Position numbers and translations under genes: made by a program | The notes under the pieces: generated by a model | Database searches by the model: none | The model's input: only the letters and a program-made list of their open reading frames with translations | Told to the model about the DNA's origin: nothing | Assembly: GCA_902785825.1 (NCBI GenBank) | Contig: CACZZZ010000005.1 | Span: 1-64,000, forward strand | Length of the DNA: 64,000 bases | DNA from: an uncultured Bacteroidia bacterium | GTDB lineage: Bacteria; Bacteroidota; Bacteroidia; Bacteroidales; UBA932 | Direction: 5' to 3' | Shown here: positions 1 to 8,193 of the stretch, piece by piece | How the letters are laid out: the number at the start of each line of letters is the position of its first letter | Position numbering within the stretch: position 1 is the stretch's first letter

Positions 1-95
1 ATCAATTGCTTTCTCAAAGTAAAGATCTCGTGTCTTGGTTTGATACTGAAACATTGTGACTCGTGTGTTTTGCGAGTCAACTATTTTCAGGGAAA

Positions 96-270
96 GACAC
101 ATAGCGCACTTCAACGGCATATATGCCCCATCTGTCCCTCAGCACCGGACACATGGCGCACTTCAACGCCGTATATGCCCTACATGTCCCTCAAACCCGG
201 ACACATGGCACACTTCAACGGCGTATCTGCCCCACATGTCCCTCAACCCCGGACACATGAAGCACTTGAA
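96..270. repeat. 52-bp tandem repeat, 3 full copies plus a partial
   Basis: The unit begins with GACACAT and contains GCACTTCAACG and TATGCCCCA-like blocks. Copies start at 96, 148, 200 and 252, an exact 52-bp spacing; the fourth copy decays after about 20 bases. Copies differ by scattered substitutions. Because 52 is not divisible by 3, the same DNA is read in three frames in succession, which argues against a protein repeat. There are no unique spacers between units, so this is not a CRISPR array. Confidence 0.85.
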
Positions 271-418
271 AGGTGGCGCAAATATACAAAGGCGTTGCGG
301 CTCAGAGAGGCAGAGGAGAAGGCGGCGACAGACGAAAGCGGACAAACAGCGCAACGCCATGAAACCACGTCCGCACCGGGAATCGGCCCCAATACGGGCA
401 CAGCCGCAGATAAAACAG

Positions 419-458
419 CGTCCCGTGCCGGAATTGCTGAGAAATCGGGCACGGGACG
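419..458. repeat. 11-bp perfect inverted repeat (hairpin)
   Basis: CGTCCCGTGCC at 419-429 is exactly complementary to GGCACGGGACG at 448-458, leaving an 18-base loop. No T-run follows on either strand, so it is not a convincing intrinsic terminator. It abuts the start of the 9-bp repeat. Confidence 0.7.
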
Positions 459-522
459 TAAGGTGCGTAAAGGACGTAAAGGACGTAAGGGACGTAAAAA
501 ACGTAAGGTACGAAAAGACGTA
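454..522. repeat. 9-bp degenerate tandem repeat (GGACGTAAA)
   Basis: About seven units of a GGACGTAAA/GGACGTAAG motif follow one another (for example at 454, 472, 481, 490), decaying into related AGAAC/GTAAAG words up to about 545. In one plus-strand frame this would give a basic run of Arg, Lys and Gly, but no credible gene contains it. Function unknown. Confidence 0.7.
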
Positions 523-556
523 AAGAACTAAAAGAACGTTAAGAACAAAAACGGGA

Positions 557-934
557 TCAGGCGTCGTCGCCGCCATCATCTCCGCCGTACTGGGAGATGT
601 TGTCGTCCGGAAGGGTGGACTCAGCGGCAGCATCGGCGGAAGCTCCGGCGACCTCCTCATTCTCAGCGTCTTCCTCACCCTCAAGCCATCTCTCGAGCGC
701 CTCGGCGTCATCGGTCTTGAGTTTGATCTTGACTAAATATATTGACTCAGGAGTCTCAATCGTCACGGCGTTGAACGGCGTGCCATCCGGCTTCTTGTAC
801 TGCACAAGGTCCGGAAGATAGTCATTGAAACCCTTGGGATATTTCTCATTGAACAAAGCTGCCAACTCCTCAGACATGTTCTCGTAGCTGACGACATGCC
901 TTTTCCTTAAATCTGGATTCATATTCTTACTCAT
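557..934 (-). CDS. Conserved hypothetical acidic-tailed protein
   Basis: A 125-residue protein I recognise only as a conserved Bacteroidales hypothetical. The first ~90 residues form a compact domain starting MSKNMNPDLRKRHVV, with a KYPKGFNDYLPDL segment. The last ~35 residues are strongly acidic and Ala-rich (Asp/Glu clusters ending GGDDGGDDA), consistent with a disordered tail. There is no signal peptide or membrane segment, so it is probably cytoplasmic. It lies 47 nt downstream of the YgiQ gene on the same strand and could be co-transcribed or have its own promoter. The conserved N-terminus and coding-like composition support a real gene; I cannot assign a function. Confidence 0.75.
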   Translation of the reverse strand: MSKNMNPDLRKRHVVSYENMSEELAALFNEKYPKGFNDYLPDLVQYKKPDGTPFNAVTIETPESIYLVKIKLKTDDAEALERWLEGEEDAENEEVAGASADAAAESTLPDDNISQYGGDDGGDDA

Positions 935-981
935 AACGGGTGCAATAATAAGACTTTTTTCTTAATCGCGACGCATCCGTC

Positions 982-2700
982 CTACTTTTTTCTGAAGAAA
1001 AATGATTTCTGCCTGCGTTTCTTTTCCGGATCCCTCTCCACGAACACTGGACGCATGGTCCTGGGATCCAGTCCAGTGTAGTACATAACCGATGATGTGG
1101 TCATCGGAGTCGGGGTGAAATCCTGCACCTGATCCATGAATATTCCTCTAAGGGCCGGATGCCTGGACAGGTTCTCCATGTCCCTCATCGTACAGCCCGG
1201 ATGGGATGAGATGAAATATGGCACGATCCCGGTCCGGCGCCCGTTCTCCCGGCAGATCTTGTCGAACTCGTAACGGAGCCTCTCGAAGAGCCTGAAAGAA
1301 GGCTTCCCGAGATATTGCAGAACCCTGTCCTCAGTGTGCTCCGGAGCCACTTTCAGACGACCTGAGGTGTGATCCAGCACAAGGGTCCGGAGATATGGCT
1401 TCGAAGTCTCATCGACAAATCCCTGCTCAGTCAGGAACAAGTCATAGCGGATGCCGCTGCCGATGTAGGAGTGGCGAACTCCCGGCACCGCGTCCACGGC
1501 CTTATACAAATCAAGCAGCTTGGCGTGCGACCGGTCCATATTGACACATGCGGAAGGAAAGAGGCAGGACTTCCGGCGGCAGATCGCGCACTTAGAAGGG
1601 TCCTTCCCCTTCATCATGTACATGTTGGCGGTCGGAGCCCCAAGGTCAGAGATATTCCCGGAAAACTCCGGCATCGCCGCGAGCTTACGTACCTCAGCGA
1701 CAATGGATTCCTTCGAGCGGGACTGGATGAACTTGCCCTGATGGGCTGCGATAGTGCAGAAGTTGCAGCCTCCGAAGCACCCGCGGTGGGTGATGATGGA
1801 GTCCTTGATCATGTCGTATGCCGGAATCCTTTTCCCACGATACCGGGGATGCGGGAGCTTGGTAAAGGGCAGGTCCCAGAAGGCGTCCATTTCCTCGGTC
1901 GTGGACGGCGGCAGCGGCGGGTTGACCTGGACGTACCCGTCCCCGACCGGCTCCACAATCACCGACGCATGAAGCATGTTGGCGTTGGTTTCGATAATAT
2001 GGAAATTCTTAGCCACCAAGGACTTATCCTTAAGACATTCCTCGTACGAGCTCAAGACCAGCGTCCCTGGGGAAACTTTCGGACGGCCGCTGAGACGGAA
2101 GGCAATCTGCGGGATCTGACGGATCTGGTGCGGACTGCGACGGTCCTCGATGGCCCGCGTCAGTTCCAGCATGGTCGTCTCCCCCATCCCGTAACAGAGA
2201 TAATCCGCCGGGCACCACTCAAGGATCGACGGAAGGAGCTGGTCCTTCCAATAGTCGTAATGCGTGAGCCGCCGCAGCGAGGCCTCGACTCCCCCGATCA
2301 CGACCGGCACGTCCGGATAAAGCTCTTTCAGGATCCGTGAATATACGCTCACAGCGTAATCAGGCCTGGCTCCGGCCTTCCCGTCAGGGGTGTAGGCGTC
2401 GTCGTGGCGCAGGCGCTTTCCGGCCGTATAATGGTTGACCATGGAGTCCATGGCGCCGGAGTTGACGGCGAAATAAAGGCGCGGGGCTCCGAGTTTCTTG
2501 AAGTCCCGCAGGTCGTCCCGCCAGTTTGGCTGCGGCACGACCGCCACCCTGTAGCCATGTTTCTGGAGCCAACGGGAGATGCAGGCCGTCCCGAAAGAGG
2601 GATGGTCCACAAAGGCATCGCCCGTGAAGAAGATGATGTCGATGTAGTCCCAGCCGAGGGCCTCGACTTCCTTCTTCGAGGTCGGAAACATGTAATCCAT
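982..2700 (-). CDS. YgiQ-family radical SAM protein
   Basis: A 572-residue radical SAM enzyme of the YgiQ type (UPF0313). An N-terminal segment resembling a cobalamin-binding/Rossmann fold (FTGDAFVDHPSFG near residue 25) precedes the radical SAM core, whose 4Fe-4S ligands form the family's CX3CX2C motif in RGCFGGCNFC at Cys308, Cys312 and Cys315. Further Cys clusters lie near residue 370 (CAICRRKSC). The reaction of this family is not established. ATG at 2700 is preferred: its A overlaps the argS TGA stop, giving the tight TGATG coupling seen in translationally linked genes; a GTG one codon upstream is the alternative. It sits third in rpoD-argS-ygiQ order, all minus strand. The family call is strong; the substrate is unknown. 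Confidence 0.93.
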   Translation of the reverse strand: MDYMFPTSKKEVEALGWDYIDIIFFTGDAFVDHPSFGTACISRWLQKHGYRVAVVPQPNWRDDLRDFKKLGAPRLYFAVNSGAMDSMVNHYTAGKRLRHDDAYTPDGKAGARPDYAVSVYSRILKELYPDVPVVIGGVEASLRRLTHYDYWKDQLLPSILEWCPADYLCYGMGETTMLELTRAIEDRRSPHQIRQIPQIAFRLSGRPKVSPGTLVLSSYEECLKDKSLVAKNFHIIETNANMLHASVIVEPVGDGYVQVNPPLPPSTTEEMDAFWDLPFTKLPHPRYRGKRIPAYDMIKDSIITHRGCFGGCNFCTIAAHQGKFIQSRSKESIVAEVRKLAAMPEFSGNISDLGAPTANMYMMKGKDPSKCAICRRKSCLFPSACVNMDRSHAKLLDLYKAVDAVPGVRHSYIGSGIRYDLFLTEQGFVDETSKPYLRTLVLDHTSGRLKVAPEHTEDRVLQYLGKPSFRLFERLRYEFDKICRENGRRTGIVPYFISSHPGCTMRDMENLSRHPALRGIFMDQVQDFTPTPMTTSSVMYYTGLDPRTMRPVFVERDPEKKRRQKSFFFRKK

Positions 2701-4484
2701 CACATTCTCTCAGGAAGCTCGATTCCGAGGATACCCATGGCGCGGCGAAGAACCGCGGACAAGGTGTCAATCAGGACCAGACGGGCCTGGAGCATGGCCT
2801 GATCCTCTTCCTTGAGGATCGGGGTCTCGTGGTAGTACTGGTTGAACTCCTTCGCCAGGTCGTAGGCGTAGTTGGCGATGACGGCCGGGGAATATGCGGC
2901 CGCTCCTTCAGCAACCTTCGCCGGGAAGAGGTTGAGAAGCTTGATGAGGCGCACCTCTTTGGCGCTCAGCTCGACCGAAGGCACCTCCCCAGCGACCGTC
3001 ACTCCCCTCTCAGCAGCCTTCCTGAGAATAGAGCGGATCCTGGCGTGGGTATATTGGATAAAAGGCCCGGTGTTGCCGTTGAAGTCGATGGACTCCTTAG
3101 GATTGAAGAGCATGGTCTTCTTGGGATCCACCTTGATTATGAAATACTTCAAGGCTCCGAGGCCTATCATGTGGAAGAGTTTTTCCTTCTCCTCATCGTC
3201 CATGTCGTCCAGCTTGCCGGACTCCTCGGAAGTCGCCTTGGCTTCCTGGTACATCTTCTCGATCAGGTCGTCGGCGTCAACCACTGTCCCTTCTCTGGAC
3301 TTCATCTTACCCTCAGGCAGCTCCACCATACCGTAAGAAAGGTGATAGATGGCGTCAGCCCAGGAGAATCCAAGCTTCTTAAGGATGAGCTTCAGGACCT
3401 GGAAATGGTAGTTCTGCTCGTCGCCCACGACATAGACATGCGAGTCGAGGCTATATTCAGCGAACCTCCTCTCTGCTGTTCCGAGATCCTGGGTGATGTA
3501 AACGGAAGTTCCGTCGGAGCGGAGCAGGAGTTTGCGGTCGAGCCCGTCGGCGGTGAGGTCGCACCAGACCGAGCCGTCGGCCTCACGGACAAAGACTCCC
3601 ATATCCAATCCCTTCTGTACCAACTCTTTCCCGAGCAGATACGTCTGACTCTCGAAATAGACCTTGTCGAAGGTGATCCCGAGGGCGGCATAGGTCTCGT
3701 CGAAGCCGTCGAGCACCCATTTGTTCATCCTCTGCCAGAGGTCGCGGACCTCAGGGTCGCCGGCCTCCCACTTGCGGAGCATCTCATGCGCCTCCTTCAG
3801 GCAGGGAGCCTCTTTCTTGGCGGTCTCCTCATCCATTCCCCCGGCGACGAGATCCTCAACTTCTTTCTTGAATATGTCGTTGAAAGCCACGTACATATCC
3901 CCGACAAGATGGTCTCCCTTCTTGCCTGTGGACTCGGGCGTGGCGCCCTGACCCACCTTCTGCCAAGCCAGCATTGACTTGCAGATGTGGATGCCACGGT
4001 CGTTGACGATGGTGGTCTTTATAACGTTGTTGCCGCTGGCCTTGAGGAGCCTCGAGACAGAGTCTCCCAAGAGGTTGTTGCGGATATGCCCAAGGTGCAG
4101 GGGCTTGTTGGTGTTTGGCGAGCTGAACTCGACCATCACGTTCTTCCCGGTGGAGGGAAGGTAGCCGAAATCCGGAGTGGAAACTATCTCCGAGAAAAGC
4201 TCATTCCAATAAAGGTTCGAGAAAAGAATATTCAGGAAACCCTTCACGCAGTTGAAGCCGCTGATTTCCGGAACGTTAGCGACGAGCCAGTCGCCTATCG
4301 CCTTGCCGGTGTTCTCGGGTGTGGAACGGGATATCCTTAAAAGAGGGAAGACGACCAGTGTGTAGTCGCCTTCGAACTCCTTGCGCGTCACGCCCACCTG
4401 AAGGGCTGACGGCTCAATCTCCGCGGAATAGATCGCCTTTATGGCTTCTGAAGCCTTCGAGGCTATGAACATGTCTGGGGTCAT
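2700..4484 (-). CDS. argS: Arginyl-tRNA synthetase
   Basis: Class I aminoacyl-tRNA synthetase charging tRNA-Arg with arginine in the cytoplasm. The 594-residue length fits the family. An Arg-tRNA-synthetase N-terminal additional domain occupies roughly residues 1-110, the HIGH-like signature HLGH is at 130-133 within NTNKPLHLGHIRNN, and a KMSK-like KMKSREGT is near residue 394; the C-terminal part matches the DALR anticodon-binding domain (FNQYYHETPIL). It begins one base after the rpoD stop codon and overlaps the next gene by one base, so the three are probably one transcript. No truncation or odd composition. The identification is secure. Confidence 0.98.
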   Translation of the reverse strand: MTPDMFIASKASEAIKAIYSAEIEPSALQVGVTRKEFEGDYTLVVFPLLRISRSTPENTGKAIGDWLVANVPEISGFNCVKGFLNILFSNLYWNELFSEIVSTPDFGYLPSTGKNVMVEFSSPNTNKPLHLGHIRNNLLGDSVSRLLKASGNNVIKTTIVNDRGIHICKSMLAWQKVGQGATPESTGKKGDHLVGDMYVAFNDIFKKEVEDLVAGGMDEETAKKEAPCLKEAHEMLRKWEAGDPEVRDLWQRMNKWVLDGFDETYAALGITFDKVYFESQTYLLGKELVQKGLDMGVFVREADGSVWCDLTADGLDRKLLLRSDGTSVYITQDLGTAERRFAEYSLDSHVYVVGDEQNYHFQVLKLILKKLGFSWADAIYHLSYGMVELPEGKMKSREGTVVDADDLIEKMYQEAKATSEESGKLDDMDDEEKEKLFHMIGLGALKYFIIKVDPKKTMLFNPKESIDFNGNTGPFIQYTHARIRSILRKAAERGVTVAGEVPSVELSAKEVRLIKLLNLFPAKVAEGAAAYSPAVIANYAYDLAKEFNQYYHETPILKEEDQAMLQARLVLIDTLSAVLRRAMGILGIELPERM

Positions 4485-4485
4485 C

Positions 4486-5346
4486 CTATCCGAGGTATGT
4501 CTTTAAAAGTTTGCTCGCTGAAGGTTTCTTAAGCTTGCGGATCGCTTTCTCCTTGATCTGGCGCACACGTTCACGGGTGAGGTCAAGCCTCTCGCCGATC
4601 TCCTCGAGGGTCATCTCCTGGCAGCCGATACCGAAGAAACTCTTGATGATTTCCCTCTCACGGGCGGTCAGGATCTGCAGGGACCTCTCGATCTCAGTAC
4701 TCAGGGACTCGTTGACCAGTCCCCTGTCGGCCATCGGGGAGTCATCATTGGGGATGACGTCCAGCAGGCTGTTGTCCTCGCCCTCGACGAAGGGGGCATC
4801 TACGCTGACATGCCTTCCGGAGACCCTCAGGGTGTCAGAGATCTTGTCCTGGGGAATATCGATCATCTCAGCCAGCTCCTCGTTGGAAGGTGCCCTCTCG
4901 TTCTTCTGCTCGAACTGGGAGAGAGCCTTGTTGATCTTGTTCAGGGAACCCACCTGGTTCAGCGGGAGCCTCACGATCCTGGACTGCTCGGCCAGGGCCT
5001 GGAGTATAGACTGACGGATCCACCACACGGCGTAGGAGATGAATTTGAACCCCCTGGTCTCGTCGAACTTCTCAGCCGCCTTGATCAGGCCAAGGTTTCC
5101 TTCATTGATAAGGTCCGGAAGGCTCAGGCCTTGGTTCTGGTACTGTTTCGCCACGGAAACGACGAACCTGAGGTTAGCCCTTGTGAGTTTCTCCAGAGCC
5201 GTCTGGTCGCCCTTGCGGATCCTCTGGGAAAGCTCGACTTCCTCCTCGGGAGACACCAACTCCTCGCGGCCGATCTCCTGGAGATACTTGTCCAGCGATG
5301 CGCTCTCGCGGTTGGTGATGGATTTTGTGATCTTAAGTTGCCTCAT
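4486..5346 (-). CDS. rpoD: Primary sigma factor RpoD (short Bacteroidota type)
   Basis: Housekeeping sigma-70 factor directing RNA polymerase to TAnnTTTG promoters. At 286 residues it is much shorter than proteobacterial RpoD and lacks a long region 1.1, as is typical of Bacteroidota primary sigma factors. Region 1.2 is at about residues 17-47, region 2 at about 58-127 ([16 protein letters not shown] and the [16 protein letters not shown] block that melts and reads the -7 element), region 3 in the middle, and the region 4 helix-turn-helix near the C-terminus ([19 protein letters not shown]). It lies downstream of the htrA terminator and upstream of argS with a 1-nt gap. The family call is certain. 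Confidence 0.97.
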   Translation of the reverse strand: MRQLKITKSITNRESASLDKYLQEIGREELVSPEEEVELSQRIRKGDQTALEKLTRANLRFVVSVAKQYQNQGLSLPDLINEGNLGLIKAAEKFDETRGFKFISYAVWWIRQSILQALAEQSRIVRLPLNQVGSLNKINKALSQFEQKNERAPSNEELAEMIDIPQDKISDTLRVSGRHVSVDAPFVEGEDNSLLDVIPNDDSPMADRGLVNESLSTEIERSLQILTAREREIIKSFFGIGCQEMTLEEIGERLDLTRERVRQIKEKAIRKLKKPSASKLLKTYLG

Positions 5347-5350
5347 ATAT

Positions 5351-5399
5351 CAAAATAAAAATTATTCCCGGCAAGGCCCTGAACGCGCCCTGCCGGGAA
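5351..5399 (-). terminator. Intrinsic terminator after htrA
   Basis: On the minus strand, TTCCCGGCA (5399-5391) pairs perfectly with TGCCGGGAA (5373-5365) across a 17-base loop, and is followed by the T-rich stretch TAATTTTTATTTT. It lies 20 bases past the htrA stop and just before the rpoD start, so it should end htrA transcription and separate it from rpoD-argS. Confidence 0.8.
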
Positions 5400-5419
5400 C
5401 AATCAATCAGTAGCCTTCG

Positions 5420-6910
5420 CTATTCCTTGCCGAAGCCGAAGAAAGCCTTTCTGCCGTTGGCGGTGACGCCTTCGATGTAAACAGACCTCTTGGCGGCCTT
5501 AGCGATGTCAATGACATCCTGAGGTTTGGAGACGGGCTGGTCGTTGACATAGGTGATGATAAGTCCCTCTGTCGCTCCGGCCTCGAGCATCTTGCCGCTG
5601 CCGACGGAGACAACCTGCACACCGTTCTTCAGACCAAGCTTCTCGAGGATCTCCTTGGGAGCCTGTTTGAGGGTGGTTCCGTAGAACGCTATCTCACCGT
5701 CGCCCACCACGGTACCATTCTCAGTGCTGCTGCCCTGGAAGGTCACGTCGAGGGTCTTCTCCTTTCCGTCGCGGATCACCGTGATGGTGGACTTGTCGCC
5801 AGGATGGAAGGAATTGACCTTGACCTGTACAGCCGATCCGTTCTTCACTTTCTGACCGCCGACGGCGACAATGACATCACCCTTCTGGATGCCGGCTTTG
5901 TCAGCCGCTCCGCCTTTGACAACCTCATCAATATATACGCCTTCCAGCGAAGAAAGTTTCAATTTTTTCAACATGTCGTCCGTTGACTCGTACTTGAGGT
6001 TCTTGGCAAGGGCCTCGGAGAGGTCAATCATCTGAATTCCAAGCACGGCGCGCTTGACGGAACCGAAGTCGATGAGGTCTCCGACAACCTTCTTGACGAT
6101 GTTGGCGGGCACAGCGAATGAATATCCGGAATATGACCCGGTCTGCGAGACGATGGCGGTGTTGATGCCCACCAGCTCACCGGTCTTGTTGACAAGGGCT
6201 CCTCCGGAGTTTCCGGGGTTGACGGCGGCGTCGGTCTGGATGAAGGACTCGATCTGGATGGTGTTCTTCTCCCTGGGATCATGTCCCATCTGACGGCCCT
6301 TGGCGCTGACGATTCCGGCGGTGATGGTGCCACGGAGCTGGTAACCCATCGGGCTGCCGACCGCGAGGACCCACTCACCCAGCCTGAGCTGGTCGGAGTC
6401 ACCGAAAGGAAGCGTGGGAAGTCCCTCAGCCTCAATCTTTATGAGGGCGACATCCGTAGCCGGGTCGGTGCCGATCACGGTGGCGTCGTAGGTCTTGTTG
6501 TTGTTCAGGGTGACCTGGATCTTGGTGGCGTTGGCGACGACGTGGTTGTTGGTCACGATGTAGCCGTCAGGACGGATGATCACGCCTGAGCCGCTGCCCT
6601 GGACCTGCCTGGACTGGGGAACGCTCTCTCCGAAGAAGAAGCGGAAGAACGGGTCGTCCATCTGATATTGCTGGGTCGCCGTCACTTCCACATAAACGAC
6701 GGCCTCCACGGCCGCCTCTGCCGCATATGTCAAGTCGGGATAATCCGATTGTGCCAGATTGACAGTCTTTGTGACAGTGTTGTTAGAGGGATCAGACACA
6801 TTGTCCGACCCACCCGGGACGGTGGCCGCCTTGAGCACACCGTAAGCCGCCAGCACGCTGAGCAGCACTGACAGCAGGACTGTGATGATACTTTTCTTCA
6901 TTACTGACAT
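5420..6910 (-). CDS. htrA: Do-family (HtrA/DegP) periplasmic serine protease
   Basis: A 496-residue envelope quality-control protease. An N-terminal hydrophobic segment (about residues 5-28) is a signal peptide or anchor, followed by the trypsin-like domain with triad His123 (TNNHVVANA), Asp153 (ATDVALIKIE) and Ser235 (NPGNSGGALV). Two PDZ domains follow, roughly residues 285-385 and 405-490, the first containing GVYIDEVVKGGAADKAGI. Length and order match DegP/DegQ. It is a single gene bounded downstream by a clear hairpin terminator; the upstream intergenic region is shared with divergent dnaN. MSVMKK is the annotated start, and the inner Met at residue 4 is an alternative. Which Do subtype it is cannot be told. 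Confidence 0.96.
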   Translation of the reverse strand: MSVMKKSIITVLLSVLLSVLAAYGVLKAATVPGGSDNVSDPSNNTVTKTVNLAQSDYPDLTYAAEAAVEAVVYVEVTATQQYQMDDPFFRFFFGESVPQSRQVQGSGSGVIIRPDGYIVTNNHVVANATKIQVTLNNNKTYDATVIGTDPATDVALIKIEAEGLPTLPFGDSDQLRLGEWVLAVGSPMGYQLRGTITAGIVSAKGRQMGHDPREKNTIQIESFIQTDAAVNPGNSGGALVNKTGELVGINTAIVSQTGSYSGYSFAVPANIVKKVVGDLIDFGSVKRAVLGIQMIDLSEALAKNLKYESTDDMLKKLKLSSLEGVYIDEVVKGGAADKAGIQKGDVIVAVGGQKVKNGSAVQVKVNSFHPGDKSTITVIRDGKEKTLDVTFQGSSTENGTVVGDGEIAFYGTTLKQAPKEILEKLGLKNGVQVVSVGSGKMLEAGATEGLIITYVNDQPVSKPQDVIDIAKAAKRSVYIEGVTANGRKAFFGFGKE

Positions 6911-6994
6911 ATTATTACTTTTAAATCTTTTTTCCGGTGGGTTTATTTTTCAAATAAGATGCCACGGCGTGAAAGGAATTTCACGGATTATTAC

Positions 6995-7002
6995 TATATT
7001 TG
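6995..7002 (+). promoter_or_regulatory. -7 promoter element for dnaN
   Basis: TATATTTG fits the Bacteroidota TAnnTTTG consensus and lies 57 bases before the dnaN ATG, in the 149-nt gap between divergent htrA and dnaN. No good TTG was found at the expected -33 distance, so only the -7 part is supported. Confidence 0.55.
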
Positions 7003-7059
7003 TGATTGGTCACGCGCGAAACGGCGCGGATCATCGACGAAATCAAAAATAATGACGAT

Positions 7060-8181
7060 ATGAAATTCAACGTTTCCAGCGTAGAGCTGCTCAAGGGGCT
7101 GATGAGTATTTCCAAGGCCATCCCGGCCAAGTCCGCCCTCCCTATCCTTGAGAACTTCCTTTTCGACCTCAAAGGCAACATCCTCGAGGTCACCGCATCC
7201 GATTCCGAGCTGACGCTCCGGACCGAGATCGAGGTTGACACCACGGAGGAAGAAGGCAGGATCGCCGTTCCTGCCAGGCATATCATCGACCTCCTAAAGG
7301 AGCTGCCGGACCAGCCGGTCTCCATCAGGACCTCCAGTGACTCCTCTATCGAGTGCGACTGGACGAGCGGTAATTCCGTCCTTCCGTATTTCCCCGCCGA
7401 GGACTATCCTGAGATCAAGGGTGCCTCCGAGGACGCTGAGAAGGTGGTCTTCCCCGCCAAGAGCCTGATTGAGGGTATCAACAGCACCGTTTACGCTACC
7501 GCCGACGACGAGATCCGTCCGGCCATGAACGGAATATTTTTCGACTTCGACACCGAATCGACCACTCTTGTGGCCTCCGATTCCCACAAGCTGATCTGCT
7601 ACACGACCAAGGACGCCACGGCCGCCGCCAAGTGCTCCTTCATCCTCCACAAGAAGCCGGCTAATGTCCTCAAGGCCATTGTCGATAAGGAGGACGGCGA
7701 CGTTGAGATCGCTTTCGACTCCAGCACCGTGGTGTTCTCATTCGGAAGGACCACGATGGTCTGCAGGCTGATTGTCGGGAAATATCCCAAATACCGCGAC
7801 GTGATCCCCCAGAACAACTCCTCTGTCCTCAAGATTGACAGGGCCATGTTCCTGAACACGGTGCGCCGCGTGGCTGTCTGCGCCAACAAGGCTTCCAACC
7901 ACATCAAGCTGGACCTCAAGCCCGGCCAGATGGAGATCACCGCACAGGATCTCGGGTTCGCTATCGCCGCGTACGAGAAAGTCCCTTGCGACTACAATGG
8001 TGACGAGCTGACCATCGGTTTCAAATCCACCTTCCTGGGTGAGATCCTCTCCAACATGAGCTGCGACACCGTCGTGATGAAGTTCGCCGACTCCCGCAGG
8101 GCCGCGTTGATAGTCCCCTCCGAGGAAGATGCCTCAAGCGAGAAGATTACCGGCATCCTGATGCCGATCATGGTCCAATAA
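7060..8181 (+). CDS. dnaN: DNA polymerase III beta sliding clamp
   Basis: The processivity clamp that encircles DNA and tethers DNA polymerase III and other factors. The 373-residue length is standard. The protein starts MKFNVSSVELLKGL, shows the three-fold clamp repeat (for example ALPILENFLFDL, VASDSHKLI, FKSTFLGEILSNM) and ends with the characteristic LMPIM motif that lines the partner-binding pocket. An in-frame GTG at 7006 lies only four bases beyond the -7 box, so the ATG at 7060, which matches the family start, is chosen. The following exonuclease gene begins 12 nt downstream, an attractive pairing of clamp and 3'-5' exonuclease. Identification is secure. Confidence 0.97.
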   Translation: MKFNVSSVELLKGLMSISKAIPAKSALPILENFLFDLKGNILEVTASDSELTLRTEIEVDTTEEEGRIAVPARHIIDLLKELPDQPVSIRTSSDSSIECDWTSGNSVLPYFPAEDYPEIKGASEDAEKVVFPAKSLIEGINSTVYATADDEIRPAMNGIFFDFDTESTTLVASDSHKLICYTTKDATAAAKCSFILHKKPANVLKAIVDKEDGDVEIAFDSSTVVFSFGRTTMVCRLIVGKYPKYRDVIPQNNSSVLKIDRAMFLNTVRRVAVCANKASNHIKLDLKPGQMEITAQDLGFAIAAYEKVPCDYNGDELTIGFKSTFLGEILSNMSCDTVVMKFADSRRAALIVPSEEDASSEKITGILMPIMVQ

Positions 8182-8193
8182 TCCGGCCTCATC

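Larger units (their letters stand above)
1..556. other. Gene-poor left edge with repeats
   Basis: I see no gene I can support in this stretch. Open frames exist on both strands, but they run through a 52-bp tandem repeat whose period is not a multiple of three, so each repeat copy is read in a different frame, which is not what a translated repeat protein would show. The interval holds the 52-bp repeat (from 96), an 11-bp inverted repeat (419-458) and a 9-bp repeat (from 454). It lies downstream of the minus-strand gene that ends at 557, so it may be a 3' intergenic region or a decayed remnant. Confidence 0.6.

Noticed and set aside
96..270. CRISPR array
   Set aside because: The units are contiguous with no unique spacers and no cas genes are near.
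419..458. Intrinsic terminator
   Set aside because: A strong stem is present, but no T-run follows on either strand.
40..711. Overlapping open frames on both strands at the left edge (163 aa plus, 182 aa minus)
   Set aside because: They run through the 52-bp repeat, which shifts frame at each unit, and show no recognisable domain; the minus one overlaps the start of a better-supported gene region.
2829..3977. 382-codon open frame antisense to argS
   Set aside because: Shadow of argS with no domain of its own.
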